IMG/VR virus record: IMGVR_UViG_3300019776_000564
Coordinates: 1 to 64,000 of that record
Reading direction: 5' to 3' (one strand)
From: a virus
Length of the DNA: 64,000 nt
The notes beneath the pieces are model-generated. The model was not told the DNA's origin. It searched no databases and was given only the letters and a program-made list of their open reading frames with translations. Every line of letters begins with the position of its first letter. The stretch's first letter is position 1. Made by a program: the position numbers and the translations under genes. Of the stretch, positions 31,270-37,621 are shown in pieces.

Positions 31270-31617
31270 ATGAAAGACCTGAACGTTTTGCTGAAACAAA
31301 TGCAGGCGCACGAAAACGGTATGACTCTTGAGCAGTATCTGGGTCACTTCACCGAAGTCACCAAAGAACAGCGCCTGTTCAAGCTTGAAAGCTGTGAAGG
31401 TGACACCGGGTTTCTGCTGCGCAACGAAGATGGTTGCTATCACATCTGGTACGTGAGCACCTCTACTTCTCCCCTCTATGAGGGTGAGCGTTACCACGTT
31501 ACAGAAACCGGAAGCTGGTATCCCAATCAGCTCAACGAGGCCATGACTGACCTCATGCTGCAAATGAAGATCGATTGTGCGGGGTTGATCGAGCGTAACG
31601 GGGTGAAAATTCGGTAG
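31270..31617 (+). CDS. Hypothetical protein, 115 aa
   Basis: ATG 31270 with GAGAGAG 8 nt upstream, the same ribosome-binding site style as the next single-gene units. Mixed alpha/beta (MTLEQYLGHFTEVTKEQRLF ... DTGFLLRNEDGCYHIWYV). No family recognised. Single-gene unit between a 14-bp motif and non-coding DNA. Confidence 0.7.
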   Translation: MKDLNVLLKQMQAHENGMTLEQYLGHFTEVTKEQRLFKLESCEGDTGFLLRNEDGCYHIWYVSTSTSPLYEGERYHVTETGSWYPNQLNEAMTDLMLQMKIDCAGLIERNGVKIR

Positions 31618-31698
31618 AGATGAAACATAGGGGCTTCTGCCCCTTTCTTGTAGATAGGTTTACCGCGGCGATTTTATGACTCCCGACACATACCTAAA

Positions 31699-31712
31699 GC
31701 AAGCGTTTACTC
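31699..31712 (+). promoter_or_regulatory. 14-bp pseudo-palindrome before gene 31743
   Basis: GCAAGCGTTTACTC, 13/14 identical to the consensus, 44 nt before the start codon. Confidence 0.55.
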
Positions 31713-31742
31713 TAATGTTCTACGCACATGAGAGAGTAACCG

Positions 31743-32069
31743 ATGAACAAGCTCAACTTCGCCGCATACCGGTATGCGCTGAACAACGCCAAAGAAGAAG
31801 TGCAAGATGGCCGTTACTTTGGCGTTAACTGTGTAATGGTTGAACTGGTCAGCATCGACCAAGATGACTATCTGGTGATCTACAGCGCAGTAGAAAACAC
31901 TGGACCAGATACGGCCAACATTTTCTACAACGGTGAGCACTGTGCTGGTGTTATACACATACCCGGCGATCAGTGGTCTAAAGCAAACACCGTATTCACA
32001 GAGTTGTTTGGTGTAGCTCTGAAAGACGGTTTGCGAGGTGTGAAAGCGTATTATGACTCAGTAGCGTAG
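31743..32069 (+). CDS. Hypothetical protein, 108 aa
   Basis: GAGAGAG ribosome-binding site. FAAYRYALNNAKEEVQDGRYFG then beta strands (VMVELVSIDQDDYLVIYSAVE). No family recognised. Single-gene unit. Confidence 0.7.
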   Translation: MNKLNFAAYRYALNNAKEEVQDGRYFGVNCVMVELVSIDQDDYLVIYSAVENTGPDTANIFYNGEHCAGVIHIPGDQWSKANTVFTELFGVALKDGLRGVKAYYDSVA

Positions 32070-32101
32070 AAATACGCTCACGGTATAGCGCTGTGAGCTT
32101 C

Positions 32102-32184
32102 TATAACGCGTTTTGAGAGCTTTACCGCTATAAAGATGAGTCGATGTACTGCTTGTCTTGGGAAAGCGCTCAAAACGCGTTATA
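32102..32184. ncRNA. Candidate hairpin RNA or large inverted repeat
   Basis: 22-nt arms at 32102-32123 and 32163-32184 are complementary at 21 positions (core AACGCGTTTTGAG / CTCAAAACGCGTT) around a 39-nt loop. A smaller GCTCAC/GTGAGC hairpin precedes it near 32076-32098. The element fills the gap 32070-32247. A related GCGCTCAAAACGC stretch occurs at 41982. Confidence 0.4.
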
Positions 32185-32247
32185 CGAGCTTCTAGATAAG
32201 CCGTGGCAAACGTCTGTCCCAGTACCTATTGCCAACAAGTGCCAATT

Positions 32248-32261
32248 GCAAGCGTTTACTA
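32248..32261 (+). promoter_or_regulatory. 14-bp pseudo-palindrome before gene 32308
   Basis: GCAAGCGTTTACTA followed by TGATC, 60 nt before the start. The leader after it contains nested arms CTCAGT...ACTGAG and GCAGC/GCTGC ending at the GAGAGAG ribosome-binding site, similar in plan to the leader at 25875. Confidence 0.55.
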
Positions 32262-32307
32262 TGATCTCAGTGAGCAGCGACACAGCTGCCGTTACTGAGA
32301 GAGTGAT

Positions 32308-32553
32308 ATGAAAACCACAGACTTCAAGGTGCTAGCGCCGGTTGCAGTGAAGGGTAAGAGCCTTCGTGAGCTTCAAAAGGCTTTCGTGGCCTATCGTGAC
32401 GACAACGATCTCGGTTCTCGTGACCTGAAACGCTATGACGGCTGTGTGTATCGCAGTGGTGTGCTTGTAGGCTACTTCTCGTACAACGGTCGCTTCTGGC
32501 GTAAAACGATTCACGGTCAACCACTTCACGTCACTTCGTATCACGGGAGCTAA
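32308..32553 (+). CDS. Small basic hypothetical protein, 81 aa
   Basis: GAGAGAG ribosome-binding site. KSLRELQKAFVAYRDDNDLGSRDL, then a beta end (VGYFSYNGRFWRKTIHGQPL). No family recognised. Four nucleotides separate it from the next gene. Confidence 0.68.
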   Translation: MKTTDFKVLAPVAVKGKSLRELQKAFVAYRDDNDLGSRDLKRYDGCVYRSGVLVGYFSYNGRFWRKTIHGQPLHVTSYHGS

Positions 32554-32557
32554 CGCC

Positions 32558-32743
32558 ATGCAAAAGTACCAAATTCGCTACACAATCGGTGACAGCGCTC
32601 GCTGCCGTTACTTTGAAGGTGAATACGAAAGCGAAGGTGAAGCTATCGAAGACTGGGAAGACTACTGCGAGCGCTTCGACGACGGTGTTGATTTCATCGA
32701 TTGCCGTGAATTTGCAGAAAACGGTAAAGAGTTTATCGAATGA
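32558..32743 (+). CDS. Small acidic protein, 61 aa
   Basis: Start 4 nt after the previous stop, overlap of 4 nt with the next. YQIRYTIGDSARCRYFEGEY then EGEAIEDWEDYCERF gives a beta-beta-alpha arrangement like the C-terminal half of the following protein, so the two may be related. Function unknown. Confidence 0.65.
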   Translation: MQKYQIRYTIGDSARCRYFEGEYESEGEAIEDWEDYCERFDDGVDFIDCREFAENGKEFIE

Positions 32744-33147
32744 ACAAGCTTGAACTCCGGGAGTTTCTGGAAAAGAAGGCCGCTGAGTACGCCTCGCGTA
32801 ACCCTATCTATACCCATGCAGAGAGCTTTGACCAAGAAAAGCGCCTCAAAGCCAAGATTGAGACCCGTAAGAAGCCTGCAAACCTCACACAAGACGGTTA
32901 TGTGGTGTATCTGAACGAGCTTAAAGTCGGCACTCACAAGACAGAGGTTAAGCCTTCAGAAGACTTGTGGGACGTAGAAATGCCCCGTTATGAGGTTCGC
33001 TACAAAGAAAGGGGTAGTACGGTAATCAAGAGATGGCGCTGCTATGCCCAAGATGCAGACGAAGCCATTGAAGACTTCAAGCACCTGTACAAGAAAACAA
33101 GCGTGGTGAAAGCTTGGATCATCGAGGCTATTAAAATTAGCGAATAG
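32740..33147 (+). CDS. Hypothetical protein, 135 aa
   Basis: ATGA overlap. Lys-rich helical N-half, then PRYEVRYKERGSTVIKRWRCYAQDADEAIEDFKHLY, which resembles the whole of the preceding 61-aa protein (R-Y strand, then A-I-E-D helix). No family recognised. Ends at a strong terminator. Confidence 0.68.
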   Translation: MNKLELREFLEKKAAEYASRNPIYTHAESFDQEKRLKAKIETRKKPANLTQDGYVVYLNELKVGTHKTEVKPSEDLWDVEMPRYEVRYKERGSTVIKRWRCYAQDADEAIEDFKHLYKKTSVVKAWIIEAIKISE

Positions 33148-33159
33148 CCATAAACAAAA

Positions 33160-33189
33160 AAGCCACTTCTTGTTAGAAGTGGCTTTGTT
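33160..33189 (+). terminator. Rho-independent terminator
   Basis: AAGCCACTTC (33160-33169) pairs with GAAGTGGCTT (33176-33185); flanking A's and TGTT allow function on either strand. Confidence 0.8.
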
Positions 33190-33274
33190 CGTCGGGTATA
33201 GGCATAGCCTATACCCTAGAACGGTAGATTGTCAAGAGCCGCGGCATAGGTTTGTTTACCAACATATGCCAATA

Positions 33275-33288
33275 GCAAGCGTTTACTA
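33275..33288 (+). promoter_or_regulatory. 14-bp pseudo-palindrome before gene 33337
   Basis: GCAAGCGTTTACTA followed by TAAC, 62 nt before the start. A CGAAG/CTTCG leader hairpin and the GAGAGAG ribosome-binding site follow. Confidence 0.55.
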
Positions 33289-33336
33289 TAACAACAGATC
33301 GAAGCAAACGACTTCGACAGTAGAGAGAGCTTTACC

Positions 33337-33600
33337 ATGATTGATTCCCAGATTCTCGCCGGATTATCCGAAGAGCACCGTGAGCGTGTTCTGAACATGA
33401 ACCGTGTAACACCGTTCTTGATGATGTGTGAAGCTGTAGGTTCAGAGGCTCTACCGTCGCAGATTGCTCGCCTCGAAGAATCTGCCAAGAAAATGTTTGC
33501 ACCTGAGTATCGCTTCTATGCTCACCGCGCTGCCGAACTTTGCGGCATCAAGCTGAACCTCGAACGCACCGAAACTGATAATGACGGTATCCCACTATGA
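33337..33600 (+). CDS. Small hypothetical helical protein, 87 aa
   Basis: GAGAGAG ribosome-binding site. Helical (SQILAGLSEEHRERVLNMNR; PSQIARLEESAKKMFAPEYR). No family recognised. Overlaps the next gene by 4 nt. Confidence 0.68.
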   Translation: MIDSQILAGLSEEHRERVLNMNRVTPFLMMCEAVGSEALPSQIARLEESAKKMFAPEYRFYAHRAAELCGIKLNLERTETDNDGIPL

Positions 33601-33815
33601 TCGCCACAGCAGTTGTTCAGAAAACCGTGTTTCTCGTAATCATGGCCTGCACAGGCATGAGAGATACAGCCTGTGATGATTCTGTCTATGCCGAATCTTG
33701 GTATGGCCCAGAAAGCAAAGAAGAGTGCGAAACCTTTATCCACCGTAAAGAGTTCGACCCCAGTGACTACCTTACTCTGGGTAATCATGAATACTACGCA
33801 GTGAGGTGCGAGTGA
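33597..33815 (+). CDS. Small protein with N-terminal signal or anchor, 72 aa
   Basis: ATGA overlap. MIATAVVQKTVFLVIMACTGM is a hydrophobic N-terminal segment with an uncharged start, compatible with a signal peptide or a weak lipobox (IMAC). The rest is acidic with four cysteines (TAC, EECE, VRCE), so it may act in the periplasm. No family recognised. Confidence 0.6.
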   Translation: MIATAVVQKTVFLVIMACTGMRDTACDDSVYAESWYGPESKEECETFIHRKEFDPSDYLTLGNHEYYAVRCE

Positions 33816-34042
33816 TGAACAACTACGGCTATGAAGTGAAATACTGGGATGCAAACGGGAATCTTCTCTGTGTAGAGGTAGTCGTAGCTGCACCCGAAGA
33901 CTGGCGCTATGCAGAGCGCATGGTTCTAGAGCAGTCTCATGTGACCACTGTAGAAAGCTCTGTGTTCCTGGGCATGACCGACACTGCACCCGGCATTCAA
34001 GAATCAACCGTTCTTGTACTGAGAGAAGCAGAGCCAGAGTAA
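33815..34042 (+). CDS. Small hypothetical protein, 75 aa
   Basis: ATG 33815 (TGATG junction, GAGG 7 nt upstream); GTG 33812 is an alternative. YGYEVKYWDANGNLLCVEVVVAAPEDWRYAERM again has the strand-strand-helix plan of 32558 and 32740. Function unknown. Confidence 0.65.
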   Translation: MNNYGYEVKYWDANGNLLCVEVVVAAPEDWRYAERMVLEQSHVTTVESSVFLGMTDTAPGIQESTVLVLREAEPE

Positions 34043-34309
34043 TCTGGCTTTTAAACACAGCCGTGCCGCGGCAAACCTATAGTAGAGGTAGTCCACGGTC
34101 TATAGGCACTAGGCATGACGGTCCATGGACTCCCGGCACACAGGTCATGCGTGTATGGTTCTCTTAAGCCGTTCTAAGAGGTTTACCGCGGCGCGTCCTT
34201 GGGCCGACCCGGGTTAGTCTTCTAAACGCCTCCTAGTGCCTCTCTGAGAGCTTTAAACTGCTTGTATAGCAGCGTCAGACTGCTACCAGACATTGAGAGA
34301 GGCTCCACC

Positions 34310-34600
34310 ATGAAATTGATCTGCAACGGGTTCAAAACCACTGGTACAGACAGTGAAGACCATATCTACTTCTTCAAAGCCACTTTCAGCGGTGAAGACC
34401 TGTTTTTCGAGCTGACCAACAGTGAAATCGCCGAAATCACTGATGACGGTGATTACCAGCTCCCACCACGCTTCGATTTTGGTTTCCGTGAACCTATGAT
34501 CTGCCAGCTTCTTCACTGGATGCATACCGTCTACTGGAAAGACGAAGACGGGATTCTCGAAGGTTGCACCATCGAAATGACTCGACCAGAAGGTGTCTAA
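34310..34600 (+). CDS. Small acidic hypothetical protein, 96 aa
   Basis: ATG 34310 with GAGAGAG about 9 nt upstream and an AGCAG/CTGCT leader hairpin before it. Beta-rich acidic N-half (EDHIYFFKATFSGEDLFFEL), Trp/His segment QLLHWMHTVYWKDEDG. No family recognised. Monocistronic, with a strong terminator. Confidence 0.7.
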   Translation: MKLICNGFKTTGTDSEDHIYFFKATFSGEDLFFELTNSEIAEITDDGDYQLPPRFDFGFREPMICQLLHWMHTVYWKDEDGILEGCTIEMTRPEGV

Positions 34601-34607
34601 CCAGAGC

Positions 34608-34631
34608 AGCCCGGTTACACCGGGCTTTCTT
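34608..34631 (+). terminator. Rho-independent terminator
   Basis: AGCCCGG (34608-34614) pairs with CCGGGCT (34620-34626), followed by TTCTT. Confidence 0.82.
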
Positions 34632-34761
34632 AGCTATCTCAGAGCCGCGGTAAGCCGATCTCAGCCAATATCAACCTTGGTCCAAAAAAGGCTATAGGTG
34701 CCGAATATAGGTATAAGGCGGGCTTTGGACATATGTGGTGTAGTCCCGCGGCGCTCTCAAA

Positions 34762-34979
34762 TGAGAATCATTCTCAGGGGCGCTGCGAATCGTTCTCATT
34801 CGCGACCGCGGTTGAGACGCATTCTCAAATGCAAATGATTCTCATTCTCAAATACGAATGATTCTCATTTCACTCAAATGAGACGCATTCTCAAATGCAA
34901 ATGATTCTCATTTTCAGACAATAATCGTTCTCATTCTCAAACAAGAATTTATCTAATTCTCAAGTGCGAATGATTCTCA
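34762..34979. repeat. Array of ten Fur-box-like 7-1-7 palindromes
   Basis: Each copy has the form TGnnAAT-n-ATTCTCA. Centres are near 34769, 34791, 34820, 34837, 34860, 34886, 34903, 34926, 34955 (degenerate) and 34972. The first is perfect: TGAGAAT C ATTCTCA. Spacings run 22, 29, 17, 23, 26, 17, 23, 29, 17, so triplets of boxes repeat; 34813-34846 and 34879-34912 are identical over 34 bp. The form resembles the bacterial Fur operator (TGATAAT-n-ATTATCA). Confidence 0.85.
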
Positions 34980-35088
34980 ACACCTGTCTTCTCTTATTAC
35001 ATGCGCACGCGCGCAAGTAGCACAGCAAATTAGAATGAGCAAGAATTTTTTAGTTATATGCTTATGCTTTTCCGATCTATCAAATATC

Positions 35089-35102
35089 TAATAATCGCTT
35101 GC
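35089..35102. promoter_or_regulatory. Degenerate copy of the 14-bp pseudo-palindrome
   Basis: TAATAATCGCTTGC, 12/14 identical to TAGTAAACGCTTGC. It overlaps the -35 box of the next feature. Confidence 0.4.
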
Positions 35103-35126
35103 ATCAAAATCTAGTTAGTCTAATAT
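35099..35126 (+). promoter_or_regulatory. Sigma70-like promoter before gene 35207
   Basis: TTGCAT (35099-35104), 16-nt spacer, TAATAT (35121-35126). The leader is then about 75 nt. Position and strength fit an early gene transcribed by host RNA polymerase. Confidence 0.65.
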
Positions 35127-35206
35127 TCAACTCAAGCGACGCAACAACGCGACGCTAACGAAGTAGCTCAATAACGAAGCTACTCACTTCTAGAGAGAGA
35201 TATAAA

Positions 35207-35761
35207 ATGACTCAAGTTAACGCTAAAGCTGTAGCTAACAAAGAAGCTTTTGAAGTTGTTGCAGCTGAGTTTGCTGCAACTAAAGAGCAAGCAAGTGCGC
35301 AAGCTGCTCAAGCTCAAAACGACGAAGAGCGTAAAGCGTTTGCAGATGCTGCTAAAACAGCGTCTACACACGAACGCTACACTAACGCACTTGCTAACAT
35401 GAGCGAAAAAGCGCTCGCAAGTTTGAACAAGTACAAAATCAACGCTACTGAACTTGCTAAACAATCGCGTGAACTGAAAAAGCGCTCTATTGCGATCATC
35501 GAAGCGATTGTAACTAAGCAACGCGTTAACGATCGCGCACTTGACGCAGTGTTACAGTACATCGTCGCTAAAGACGCTGCGAGCATGACGCTTGAGCAAG
35601 TGCGCACGCAAATGCAGCACGAAACTACTACGCAAGCGCAATACTTCAAAACTTGCGCAATCTTTTTCAACTTCGCGCAGTACTCTAAGTCTGAAAAGAC
35701 TATCAACTTCAACAAAGACGCTACTGTCTTGAAAGAGTTGATCGCGATCTACACTGTGTAA
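35207..35761 (+). CDS. Gly/Pro/Trp-free helical protein, 184 aa
   Basis: Coding inside the GG/CC-free island, so it has no Gly, Pro or Trp at all. Ala is very frequent and the protein is predicted almost wholly helical (EAFEVVAAEFAATKEQASAQ; HERYTNALANMSEKALASLN). The ribosome-binding site is AGAGAGA, lacking the usual GG. Own promoter upstream and terminator downstream suggest strong, separate expression. No family recognised; composition would hide homology. Confidence 0.85.
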   Translation: MTQVNAKAVANKEAFEVVAAEFAATKEQASAQAAQAQNDEERKAFADAAKTASTHERYTNALANMSEKALASLNKYKINATELAKQSRELKKRSIAIIEAIVTKQRVNDRALDAVLQYIVAKDAASMTLEQVRTQMQHETTTQAQYFKTCAIFFNFAQYSKSEKTINFNKDATVLKELIAIYTV

Positions 35762-35771
35762 CAGTGTGCGC

Positions 35772-35806
35772 AAGCGCTCTAGAACGTCTCTAGAGCGCTT
35801 TTCTTT
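35772..35806 (+). terminator. Rho-independent terminator without GG or CC
   Basis: AAGCGCTCTAGA (35772-35783) pairs perfectly with TCTAGAGCGCTT (35789-35800), followed by TTCTTTTC. The stem is built from alternating GC and CT/AG steps, so even the terminator keeps the island's rule. Confidence 0.88.
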
Positions 35807-35829
35807 TCTAGTCTGAGTGAGACAACGCA

Positions 35830-36129
35830 ATGAACAAGCAAATCGCTGTAAACGCGCTACAGAGCGCTACAGAGCAAGCGCTGCTAGACGTGCAAGCTAG
35901 CGTGCTGCATATGCTACAGAATCGTAGTGCTGAGACGTACTATCAGCACGCACAAGCGCTGCGACATACGCTCACATACGCTAGCACTGAGTATGTGTTT
36001 AACGCTGTTAAACGACACGTGCAGCGCACTACAGCGCAACGTGTGAGCATGAAGCAAAGTATCAGTGTATTGCGCAGTGATATACGCGCTGCTATGCGTG
36101 CAGATAAGTATTCATTGTTTGCACACTAA
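35830..36129 (+). CDS. Gly/Pro/Trp-free basic helical protein, 99 aa
   Basis: No Gly, Pro or Trp. Rich in Gln, Ala, Arg and His (RHTLTYASTEYVFNAVKRHV; QRTTAQRVSMKQSISVLRSD), net basic, probably all helical. The region before ATG is GAGTGAGACAACGCA, a ribosome-binding site without GG. A small basic helical protein could bind nucleic acid. No family recognised. Confidence 0.8.
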   Translation: MNKQIAVNALQSATEQALLDVQASVLHMLQNRSAETYYQHAQALRHTLTYASTEYVFNAVKRHVQRTTAQRVSMKQSISVLRSDIRAAMRADKYSLFAH

Positions 36130-36170
36130 GTTATTTAAACTTTTCTCTTCTTACTTGTGAGTATATGCAA

Positions 36171-36497
36171 ATGACTAAAGTATCGTTCTCTAACGTTATC
36201 GCTGACGCTTTCAGCGCTGAACAAATGCAAGATATCAGCAAAGCAGACTATAACAATCTGCTTTCTATTCTCGACATAAAGTCAAAGTATATCGAGTTTG
36301 TTAATAACGCTGAGTGCATGCACTTGCTTATTGTGCATGATGCGCGCAATAACAAGTATGAAATTGTTAGTGTGTATATCAGCGCTAACTTAGAGCATTA
36401 TCAAGTAACGTTAGTTGATACTTGCGATACACTGTCAGACGCATATAACGAACTGCATAATTCGTTGCAACTTCTACTCAGTGAGTGCGACAACTAA
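36171..36497 (+). CDS. Gly/Pro/Trp-free acidic protein, 108 aa
   Basis: No Gly, Pro or Trp. Start ATG 36171 chosen because GTGAG lies 9 nt upstream; ATG 36165 is only 3 nt from it. Unlike its neighbours it is acidic with beta-forming stretches (MHLLIVHD; YEIVSVYISANLEHYQVTLV), so a folded alpha/beta protein is built without Gly or Pro. No family recognised. Ends just before a 20-bp hairpin. Confidence 0.8.
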   Translation: MTKVSFSNVIADAFSAEQMQDISKADYNNLLSILDIKSKYIEFVNNAECMHLLIVHDARNNKYEIVSVYISANLEHYQVTLVDTCDTLSDAYNELHNSLQLLLSECDN

Positions 36498-36505
36498 GTT
36501 AGTTG

Positions 36506-36555
36506 CTTACTTACACTTTTCTAAGTTGTCAAAGTCTTAGAAAAGTGTAAGTAAG
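36506..36555 (+). terminator. 20-bp perfect hairpin at the island's right edge
   Basis: 36506-36525 and 36536-36555 are perfectly complementary over 20 bp (core TTACACTTTTCTAAG / CTTAGAAAAGTGTAA), loop TTGTCAAAGT. There is no T-run. The first CC appears 7 nt later, so the hairpin marks the island's end. Confidence 0.6.
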
Positions 36556-36599
36556 ACGTGACCCTACTCCCTTCTAAATCCCGGATACCTGCACTCTAA

Positions 36600-36684
36600 C
36601 CTTACACAGGTAGGTAGGAAGTTCCCACACGCTCTCCTTACACAGGTAGGAACAGGTTCACAATACAATCCCTTACACAGGTAG
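36600..36684. repeat. Three iteron-like direct repeats
   Basis: CCTTACACAGGTAG occurs at 36600-36613, 36636-36649 and 36671-36684, spaced 36 and 35 nt, all in the same direction. The 36498-36779 gap has no gene. Confidence 0.85.
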
Positions 36685-36779
36685 CCTTACGCTCCCAACG
36701 TCTTACGCACATACTTGATAAACAGTCAGCGCTGATAAGCAGCTAAGCACTTAACCACTAAACACTTAAGGAGTTACCC

Positions 36780-37466
36780 ATGACAGCAAAGTCCAATAAT
36801 CCAAACCAACCCGGTTCCGTGCCGCCTGCGGCGGACGCAACCTGGCTATCCAAGCTGTTTGACAGAATCAACAAGAGGCTTAACCTTTCTTCGTGCCCAG
36901 AAGACCTTGCTGCTTTCTTTGAGCAAATTAACCAAGAAGCGGAAGACCTTAAAATCCAGGAGTTCAATGAGATTTACCTGCACAAGTACGTGATGTTTAT
37001 CGCGCCTATTAAAAATCAGCGGTTAACCGGGATTGTTAACAAGATTGAGCACGCTGAAAGCGGTGTGACGTTCACTATTAACCGTGTTGTGTTGATCGCT
37101 GGTGAGCTTCTGGAAACAAACGAGGTGTTTGACAACGTACCTCTGACGGCAAGCTTTGCCGTATTCAGGAACAAAGAAAGCTGCATCAACGACATCAAAG
37201 AGACGAACAGAGCCAGAGCCAAAGCGAAAGCTGTTAGGCAAGAGGTTGAAGAGCGTCTTAAAAACGACCAAGAAATAGAGCGCAGGAAAGAAATCAAAAA
37301 GATCGCAGAGCAGATCTTGGTACAGCGTGCAGCTAACGGTGAGATTTGGGCAGTGTTTGACAATGCAGACGTTAAGGCAGTGTTTAGACAGGCAGAGAGT
37401 ATTGTTGATGGTCTTAAGAGCCTAGACCCAAGTAAACAAGACAGCGAAAACACCGACACCCGGTGA
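36780..37466 (+). CDS. Hypothetical protein, 228 aa
   Basis: AAGGAG ribosome-binding site 7 nt upstream. Normal composition returns here: the N-terminus holds QPGSVPPAADATW. A middle beta region (YLHKYVMFIAPIKNQRLTGIVNKI) is followed by a long charged helix (RARAKAKAVRQEVEERLKND). No family recognised. Strong terminator follows. Confidence 0.75.
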   Translation: MTAKSNNPNQPGSVPPAADATWLSKLFDRINKRLNLSSCPEDLAAFFEQINQEAEDLKIQEFNEIYLHKYVMFIAPIKNQRLTGIVNKIEHAESGVTFTINRVVLIAGELLETNEVFDNVPLTASFAVFRNKESCINDIKETNRARAKAKAVRQEVEERLKNDQEIERRKEIKKIAEQILVQRAANGEIWAVFDNADVKAVFRQAESIVDGLKSLDPSKQDSENTDTR

Positions 37467-37490
37467 AATGTAAGTCTCTTTCCGCTTAAT

Positions 37491-37522
37491 AAAAGCCCAG
37501 ACCATGAATCTGGGCTTTTATT
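37491..37522 (+). terminator. Rho-independent terminator
   Basis: AAAAGCCCAGA (37491-37501) pairs with TCTGGGCTTTT (37509-37519), then ATTT. Confidence 0.85.
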
Positions 37523-37546
37523 TGGCAGTCTGTACTTGCCATAGAT

Positions 37547-37560
37547 GCAAGCGTTTAATA
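37547..37560 (+). promoter_or_regulatory. 14-bp pseudo-palindrome before gene 37622
   Basis: GCAAGCGTTTAATA, 13/14 to the consensus, 75 nt before the start codon. Confidence 0.5.
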
Positions 37561-37621
37561 GACAACTAGAAACGACGCACGCTCTTTAACAGACAAAGCA
37601 GTTGATAGATAGGTATTGGAG

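Larger units (their letters stand above)
34632..35206. other. Non-coding tract left of the GG/CC-free island
   Basis: 575 nt without a gene. It contains, in order, three CCGCGG sites (34645, 34746, 34806), ten Fur-box-like palindromes (34762-34979), a GC-alternating stretch ATGCGCACGCGCGCAAG (about 35001), and a sigma70-like promoter at 35099 for the next gene. Confidence 0.75.
35074..36561. other. Island of 1,488 bp without any GG or CC dinucleotide
   Basis: Read base by base, positions 35074-36561 contain no GG and no CC; the neighbours CC at 35072 and CC at 36562 bound it. No GG occurs on this strand from 34812 to 36582. At roughly 44% G+C about 140 such dinucleotides would be expected. 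Three genes, two hairpins and all intergenic DNA inside obey the rule. Confidence 0.95.

Noticed and set aside
34762-34979. CRISPR array
   Set aside because: The repeats are short dyads with irregular 17-29 nt spacing and no unique spacers of constant length; no cas gene is present.
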